Source: a bacterium (GTDB taxonomy: Bacteria > Electryoneota > Electryoneia > Electryoneales > Electryoneaceae). From it: 64,000 bases of DNA. The translations under genes were made by a program, and so were the position numbers. Below, in pieces: positions 59,291 to 64,000 of the stretch; the stretch's first letter is position 1; the number at the start of each line of letters is the position of its first letter. The stretch is taken from positions 45,538 to 109,537 of the forward strand of contig JAHLLH010000012.1 of the NCBI GenBank assembly GCA_020444265.1, in the 5' to 3' direction. The notes under the pieces were generated by a model. It was given only the letters and a program-made list of their open reading frames with translations. It ran no database searches and was not told where the DNA came from.

Positions 59291-59762
59291 TCTGCTGACA
59301 CGTCTGGTCGTGAAGCTGAAGGGGCTGGTATTTCGTGCGGTGGTCCGTGCGGTGGATGATGCAAAACGGAACCAGCAGCTTCGCATTGCACAGGCAAGCG
59401 GCGCGGTGCGGGAGAAGGTGGAACGTTTCGCGGAATACGGCTTCGCATCCCATCCGAAAGCGGGTGCGGAAGTGGTTGTGGTGCACGCAGGGGGCCGTGA
59501 AGTGGTGATCGCGGTCGAGGATGCCAGGTACCGTCTAAAGGGGCTGGAAGCGGGCGAGGTGGCGTTGTACGACGACCTGGGGTCGAAGGTCCATTTGAAG
59601 CGCGGCGGAATCATCCATGTGAGTGCGGAAACGGTGCTGCTGGGTGCGAATGCGGGGGATGGGGATGGTGTATTGACGGCGAAGACGCTGAACCCGCTGA
59701 CGGGACTGCCCTACGGTGAGGGTGCGGGATTGGGATCGACGAAGGTTCGTGCGGAGGGATAG
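59283..59762 (+). CDS. Baseplate spike protein, Mu gp45-like
   Basis: A 159-residue gpV/gp45-family spike: FRAVVRAVDDAKRNQQLRIA, VERFAEYGFASHPKAGAEVV, LKGLEAGEVALYDDLGSKVH, LKRGGIIHVSAETVLLGA. The spike sits at the tip of the tube and pierces the outer membrane. No gene-internal stop or repeat. Confidence 0.92.
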   Translation: MNDLLTRLVVKLKGLVFRAVVRAVDDAKRNQQLRIAQASGAVREKVERFAEYGFASHPKAGAEVVVVHAGGREVVIAVEDARYRLKGLEAGEVALYDDLGSKVHLKRGGIIHVSAETVLLGANAGDGDGVLTAKTLNPLTGLPYGEGAGLGSTKVRAEG

Positions 59763-61241
59763 ATGGCGAAGGTATCGAAAGAACGATTTGCCGAGGTCTG
59801 GCGCGAGGTGTATGCGGAAGGGCACCAGGGACGGATCCATGAAGTGGCACGTCGTGTGGGTATGACCTACGAAGCGACGGTGAACCGTTCGCGTTACCTG
59901 AAAACGCACGACGGGATAACGCTGCCTCGTTTCGATGGTGGCAGCAATGGCCGTGCGAAGGTGGTGCCGGATCCAACAAAAGCGAACCAACCTTCGGATC
60001 AAAAACCGGGTGAGGATTTCCGTGAGGATGGGAACGACGCGATCGCGGAGGTCAGGGCCTTCGAAATCACCACGCTCGAGCAGCTCCTGGAACGTTGCAA
60101 GGTCGACCGGAAGGTGTGGGAAGTAGAGCGTCACGTGGTCAACAAATGGCCGGTGGCGATGAAGATGAACGGCGGGAAAGGGAAGCCGCAGAAGGTCCAG
60201 AAGACGGAATTGATCCAGGTGAAGGCGTGGCTGAAGCGGATTGTTCCGATCTCGACCGAAATCCCGCCGATCCGTGCCGCTGAAATCCACATCCCGAAGC
60301 TGCCGAAGGCGGTGATCCCGAAGCGGTCTGGCGGGATGAAACGTTGGGTGATCCTGTCGGATGCGCAGATCGGGTTCCGCAGGGATATGCGGACCGGGTA
60401 CCTCGACCCGTTCCATGACCGGAAGGCGCAGGATTTGGCGCTGCAGGTGATCCGTGCGGTGGAAGCGGATGGGATTGTCGATGTGGGGGATGGCCAGGAC
60501 CTGGCGAACTGGACGGACAAGTTTGTGCGGTCGCCGGAATTCGTGCTGACGACCCAGCCTGCAATTGATGAAGAGTCGTGGTGGTGGGCACAACGTGCCC
60601 TGGCGGCCCCGGGTTCGGAACGTCACCGTATCGCTGGCAACCATGATGAACGGATGATGATTGCGATCCAGAAGCACCTTCCGGAGGCCTACAATCTTCG
60701 CCAGGCTGGACAGCGGGTAACAGGCCCGCAGGTGTTGTCGATTCCCTACCTGTTGGGGTTGGAACACCTGGGGGTGGAATACCATGGACCCTACCCGGAT
60801 GGCCGTGTCTGGCTGAATGACAACCTGGCGGTGGAGCATGGGGACGTGATTGCGGGGCAGACGTTGGGCACGGTACGGAAGATGCTGGACACGGCGCGCA
60901 ATTCGATCATCATCGGGCATACGCACGGGGTTGCGGAAGCTTCGAAAACGGAATATCCACGCGGGCGGAAGGTGACCTATTCGGTGTGGTCGATTGGGAC
61001 CCTGGCACGTGTCGATGGATCGGTTCCGGGCCGGAAGGCACGTCAGAACTGGCAGCAGGCGTTCGCGATTGTCGATGTCGAACCGGGTAACGGGCTGTAC
61101 GATGTGCATGTGGTGAAGATCTACGGTGGCGCGGCAGTGGTGAACGGGGTCCGTTTCGAGGGGTGCGACCGGAGCGAGGAAATCGCACGGGATACGGGCT
61201 GGGAAACGATGGTGGACCGTACCGAAAAGCAGGCGGGGTAA
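59763..61241 (+). CDS. Metallophosphoesterase with N-terminal HTH, inserted in the baseplate operon
   Basis: A 492-residue protein. Residues 20-50 (GRIHEVARRVGMTYEATVNR) form a helix-turn-helix. The calcineurin-like domain has Asp200-x-Gln202 (LSDAQIG, where His is usual), GDGQD (242-246), GNHD (292-295) and GHTHG (385-389). The Gln in place of the first His may alter metal binding. Such enzymes cleave phosphodiesters; DNA is a likely target given the HTH. It lies between gp45-like and gp46-like genes, where Mu has none, so it is cargo or a phage-specific enzyme. Confidence 0.85.
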   Translation: MAKVSKERFAEVWREVYAEGHQGRIHEVARRVGMTYEATVNRSRYLKTHDGITLPRFDGGSNGRAKVVPDPTKANQPSDQKPGEDFREDGNDAIAEVRAFEITTLEQLLERCKVDRKVWEVERHVVNKWPVAMKMNGGKGKPQKVQKTELIQVKAWLKRIVPISTEIPPIRAAEIHIPKLPKAVIPKRSGGMKRWVILSDAQIGFRRDMRTGYLDPFHDRKAQDLALQVIRAVEADGIVDVGDGQDLANWTDKFVRSPEFVLTTQPAIDEESWWWAQRALAAPGSERHRIAGNHDERMMIAIQKHLPEAYNLRQAGQRVTGPQVLSIPYLLGLEHLGVEYHGPYPDGRVWLNDNLAVEHGDVIAGQTLGTVRKMLDTARNSIIIGHTHGVAEASKTEYPRGRKVTYSVWSIGTLARVDGSVPGRKARQNWQQAFAIVDVEPGNGLYDVHVVKIYGGAAVVNGVRFEGCDRSEEIARDTGWETMVDRTEKQAG

Positions 61242-61244
61242 GCG

Positions 61245-61484
61245 ATGGCGTTGGATGCAGGCAGGATTGCGACGGCTGTCAAGGCCACCCTGACGGGTGA
61301 ACCCAACGGGTGGAGCATCCCGGAAGGGTCTGCGATGGACACGCTGATCGACGCGGTTTGTGCAGCGGTGGTGACTGAAATCACCACGAATGCGGCGGTG
61401 TCTGTGACGGTTCCAGCGAGCGGGATTGTTGCGCCGAACGGACCATGCACGGGGTCGGCAAGCGGAACGGGGGGTGTGGCGTGA
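61245..61484 (+). CDS. Small conserved phage protein, 79 aa
   Basis: MALDAGRIATAVKATLTGEP, then MDTLIDAVCAAVVTEITTNA and a Gly/Ala/Ser-rich end. Similar short proteins accompany Mu-like baseplate genes. Function unknown. It overlaps the next gene by GTGA. Confidence 0.65.
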   Translation: MALDAGRIATAVKATLTGEPNGWSIPEGSAMDTLIDAVCAAVVTEITTNAAVSVTVPASGIVAPNGPCTGSASGTGGVA

Positions 61485-61999
61485 GTGGGGATCTGCGAAT
61501 CGTGCCTGCGAGCGACGGATCATTCGACCTGTCGATCGTGGCGGGGGACTTCGAGCGGGATGATGGGCTGGGAACATCGGTGCTGATCAGCCTGTTCACG
61601 GATGCCACTGCGCGAGATGGGGATACTCTTCCCGGCAACGACGGGTACCGTGGCGGGTGGTGGAACGATGCACTTCAGGGTACGCCGTTGGGATCGCGTC
61701 TGTGGCTGTTGCGTCGCGCGAAACTGACGAACGACACCCTGCAGAAAGCGAAAGAGTATGCGGAAGAGGCGCTCAAGTGGATGGTAGACGCGGGGATCGC
61801 TTCGAGGGTGACCGCGACGGCCACTCGCACCACGGACCGTACCGACGGGTTGGATCTGCATGTCGAGGTGGTTCGTGGCGCTGGGGCGACGCGTTCGAAC
61901 GTGCCGGCGGCGGCACCCCTGTCCAGCAGGGCGGTGGCGGGGCCTTCGGTGTTCTCGTATTCGATTAACTGGACATCCGGACGGGTGTCGCAAGGGTAG
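61481..61999 (+). CDS. Baseplate protein, Mu gp46-like
   Basis: A 172-residue gp46-family protein: SGDLRIVPASDGSFDLSIVA, LGTSVLISLFTDATARDGD, RGGWWNDALQGTPLGSRLWL and AKEYAEEALKWMVDAG. GTG 61481 overlaps the previous stop. It is a wedge part equivalent to gp25 of T4. Confidence 0.88.
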   Translation: MSGDLRIVPASDGSFDLSIVAGDFERDDGLGTSVLISLFTDATARDGDTLPGNDGYRGGWWNDALQGTPLGSRLWLLRRAKLTNDTLQKAKEYAEEALKWMVDAGIASRVTATATRTTDRTDGLDLHVEVVRGAGATRSNVPAAAPLSSRAVAGPSVFSYSINWTSGRVSQG

Positions 62000-62008
62000 G
62001 GGTGACTC

Positions 62009-63109
62009 ATGGCGTTTACACGTCCAACCGTAGCAGAACTGAACAGCCGTATCGAGAACGACCTGGTCAGCCGGATCAGCGGCACGACCGCGATCGCCAG
62101 CCGTGCCTTTGTGCGTGTGCTGGCACGTGTTCTGGCGGGGCTTTTTCACATCCTGTACGGTCGCCTGGTGTGGGCGGTGAACCAGGTATTCGTATCGAGT
62201 TCGGATACGTCCTACCTGGACCGTCACGGTTTCGTGCGGTCGACCACCCGAAAGGCGGCGGCCTATGCGAGTGGTACGGTGACGTTCATGGGGGATGAAG
62301 CAAGCGAAATCCCGGCGGGGACGGTGCTGCAACGTGCGGATGGGGTCCAGTTCGAAACGGAAGCGCTTGGAACGATACCTGCTGGCGGATCGGTCGATGT
62401 GGTGGTGACGGCATCGGAAGCGGGTGTGGATGGCAATACGGCTGCAGCGGGTACGCTTTCATTGGTGACCCCGATTGATGGGGTCGACACGGATGCGACG
62501 ATCGACAGCGATGGGATCACCGGCGGTACGGATGTGGAAACGGACGCAGCCTACCGTGCGAGGATGGCCAGTGCGGACCGTGCCAGGCGTTTAGGTGGTT
62601 CGGAAAGTGATTTCGTGACCTGGGCGGAAGAGGTGGCCGGGGTAGCGAAAGCGTGGTGTTTTCCACTGTTCGATGGGGTGGGCACGGTGGGGCTGTCCGT
62701 CCTGGCGGATGGGGATGATCCGATTCCATCCGCGACACTGCTGAGTACGGTGGAAGCCTATGTGAGCGACTCGAGCCGTAAACCAGCCGCTGCAGAACTG
62801 GTGATGATCGAACCGGAACGGGTGTCGATCCAGCTGGCGCTTGCGATTTCGCCGTTGACAAGTGCCCTGCAGGCGTCGATAACGAGCGACCTGAAGGCGT
62901 TGATGCTGCAGAAGGTCTACCCGGGCGGGTCGTTCGCGATCAGCCTGGTGCACAACGCGCTGCAACGTTCGAACCTGACGGTCTACCGTATCGATGCGAT
63001 GTCGGTGGACACGGGCGAAGGATATGAAGCGGTGTCCCCGCCCGGTGATGTGGAACTGACGGGTGGACAGTACGCGGTGTTGGATGCAATCACCTTTACG
63101 AGTGTTTGA
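62009..63109 (+). CDS. Baseplate wedge protein J, Mu gp47-like
   Basis: A 366-residue J-type wedge: FTRPTVAELNSRIENDLVSR, RVLARVLAGLFHILYGRLVW, SYLDRHGFVRSTTRKAAAYA, GTVTFMGDEASEIPAGTVLQ and TDVETDAAYRARMASADRAR. It joins the outer baseplate and signals sheath contraction. The stop lies 2 bp before the next ATG. Confidence 0.94.
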   Translation: MAFTRPTVAELNSRIENDLVSRISGTTAIASRAFVRVLARVLAGLFHILYGRLVWAVNQVFVSSSDTSYLDRHGFVRSTTRKAAAYASGTVTFMGDEASEIPAGTVLQRADGVQFETEALGTIPAGGSVDVVVTASEAGVDGNTAAAGTLSLVTPIDGVDTDATIDSDGITGGTDVETDAAYRARMASADRARRLGGSESDFVTWAEEVAGVAKAWCFPLFDGVGTVGLSVLADGDDPIPSATLLSTVEAYVSDSSRKPAAAELVMIEPERVSIQLALAISPLTSALQASITSDLKALMLQKVYPGGSFAISLVHNALQRSNLTVYRIDAMSVDTGEGYEAVSPPGDVELTGGQYAVLDAITFTSV

Positions 63110-63111
63110 TC

Positions 63112-63687
63112 ATGGCGACTGATTACCGACCGATAACGGCTTGGACTCCTCGCACGGCGACTGATTATGCAGGGATGATCCGTGCCTTGTTTCCACGGGG
63201 CAGACTGTGGGACAGCCTGTTGCATTCGACTGTGATGACCAGCCTGATCGAGGGGTTGGCGCAGGAACCGGCGCGATTTGATGCGGCGGTGGTGAACCTG
63301 TTGAACGAGGGGCTGGTCGAGACCAGTGATGACACGTTCGAAGATTGGGTGGAGGCGGCAGATCTGGTGCAGCTGTTCGAAGAGACGGACGAAAATTTCC
63401 GTCAACGGGTCGTCCTGCACTGGCGCAGCAAGTACGAATCCAATGTTGACTGGCTGGTTCAGTATATCGCGGACCTGGGATACACGGCTACGGTCGAGGA
63501 GACGGGACCGGCGATTCTGACGGTGCATTTCCAGCACGTGAGTGCGTTGGATTATTTCGAAGCGGGTGAAAGCGAGGCAGGTGAAAGCCTGCGTGACGAA
63601 GCAGGGATCCCGGAGATTGAGATAGCGGTGCGCAAGGTGATCCAGGCGCATATCGAACCACGATTTACCTACCTGTCTGCAGAATAG
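63112..63687 (+). CDS. Baseplate protein, Mu gp48-like (DUF2313)
   Basis: A 191-residue YmfQ/DUF2313-type protein: YAGMIRALFPRGRLWDSLLH, LAQEPARFDAAVVNLLNEGL, QLFEETDENFRQRVVLHWRS and a C-terminal domain ending VIQAHIEPRFTYL. In Mu-type phages it precedes the tail fibre. ATG 63112 is chosen over TTG 63106, which overlaps the preceding stop. Confidence 0.88.
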   Translation: MATDYRPITAWTPRTATDYAGMIRALFPRGRLWDSLLHSTVMTSLIEGLAQEPARFDAAVVNLLNEGLVETSDDTFEDWVEAADLVQLFEETDENFRQRVVLHWRSKYESNVDWLVQYIADLGYTATVEETGPAILTVHFQHVSALDYFEAGESEAGESLRDEAGIPEIEIAVRKVIQAHIEPRFTYLSAE

Positions 63688-63696
63688 GAGAGAGGC

Positions 63697-64000
63697 ATGA
63701 AGCGGATTCTTTTGGTGGTATTGCTGCTGCTGATGGCAGTTGGCGGATTTGCGCAGAAAACGACCTTTGTGAACCGTGACCCGGAAACGGGTACGCCGGG
63801 GACGAAGGTGACAGCAGAGTGGTTGAATTCGGTGTTCGTGACGAACGGAGGGCACTACCACGACGGGTCGAGCGCGGATGGCCATGCGCGGAAGCTGACC
63901 TTTGTCAACGAAATCAGCTACGCTCCATCGTACTTCGTGGGGACGGAAGCGGGGATCAGTTCGGCGCTGTCGACCATTGGAAGCGATACGGCGCTGGTGG
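63697..64000 (+). CDS. Start of a tail fibre-like protein with signal peptide (partial)
   Basis: Runs off the right edge after 101 codons. Residues 1-20 are a signal peptide (MKRILLVVLLLLMAVGGFAQ, cleavage probably just before Gln). The following AEWLNSVF and GGHYHDGSSADGHARKL are typical of N-terminal regions of tail fibres, where GxxHxHDGxxxDGxA recurs. AGGAGAGAGG precedes the ATG. A secreted form of a fibre is unusual. Confidence 0.75.
   Translation, partial: MKRILLVVLLLLMAVGGFAQKTTFVNRDPETGTPGTKVTAEWLNSVFVTNGGHYHDGSSADGHARKLTFVNEISYAPSYFVGTEAGISSALSTIGSDTALV

Noticed and set aside
59535..61577. Long minus-strand frame of 680 codons opposite the metallophosphoesterase
   Set aside because: Shadow of a gene with clear motifs; Arg/His/Pro-rich translation is typical of antisense frames here.

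Overview
The window joins about 18.3 kb of bacterial chromosome to at least 45.6 kb of an integrated tailed phage that runs off the right edge. The chromosomal part encodes NadA, RecN, MurA, DnaE, Dtd, LexA, a bifunctional-nuclease-family protein, a two-domain glycosyltransferase, a sulfotransferase and an aldo/keto reductase. All of this fits a GC-rich, peptidoglycan-making bacterium. No 16S gene is present, so the taxon is open. Three phage-encoded proteins have signal peptides in which Gln follows the predicted cleavage site, a habit well known in Bacteroidota and relatives. I therefore lean towards an uncultivated member of the FCB group, with low confidence.

Layout: 1-56 is the tail of an unknown gene. 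nadA (214-1365) ends in a clear terminator. A degenerate REP-associated transposase-like protein, a small convergent gene with an almost ideal promoter, and a GNAT acetyltransferase follow. recN, murA and dnaE are separated by spacers full of palindromic repeats (6181-6464 and 7719-8331). dtd, lexA (with its own SOS-type operator) and the DUF151/UVR protein come next, then glycosyltransferase, sulfotransferase and a convergent aldo/keto reductase.

The prophage begins at 18364-18419, which is only the 3' half of a tRNA-Ser(CGA) gene, broken at the anticodon loop. This is the left attachment site. The integrase lies just inside it and reads back towards it. A leftward repressor-like gene and a rightward early operon are split by a region with three GCGTA boxes spaced exactly 11 bp. 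The rightward genes encode small regulators, a DUF5131 protein, a phage sliding clamp and a 973-residue primase-helicase. An AT-rich segment with 9-bp-phased repeats follows and may be a replication origin. Then come terminase subunits, an HD hydrolase, a 32-43 kb accessory block (three orphan DNA methyltransferases, a zinc protease-like protein, GIY-YIG, SWIM, ASCH and small membrane proteins), and putative lysis genes.

The virion module (43.5 kb to the end) pairs a lambda-type head (portal, S49 protease/scaffold, gpD-like decoration, gpE-like capsid) with a Mu-type contractile tail (sheath, tube, frameshifted chaperone, tape measure, DNA-circulation protein, gp44-gp48-like baseplate). A metallophosphoesterase is inserted in the baseplate block. 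Genes here commonly overlap by 4 bp (ATGA or GTGA), which argues for translational coupling in long transcripts.

The most unusual signals are these: (1) a compact 170-nt candidate structured RNA with a predicted pseudoknot and its own terminator (38945-39115); (2) palindromic repeat elements shared by host spacers and phage, some inserted in frame so that unrelated phage proteins carry the same peptide; (3) iteron-like arrays at 20509 and 28585; (4) signal peptides on three proteins of the virion operon; (5) five tandem TIT-type repeats inside a cytosine methyltransferase.
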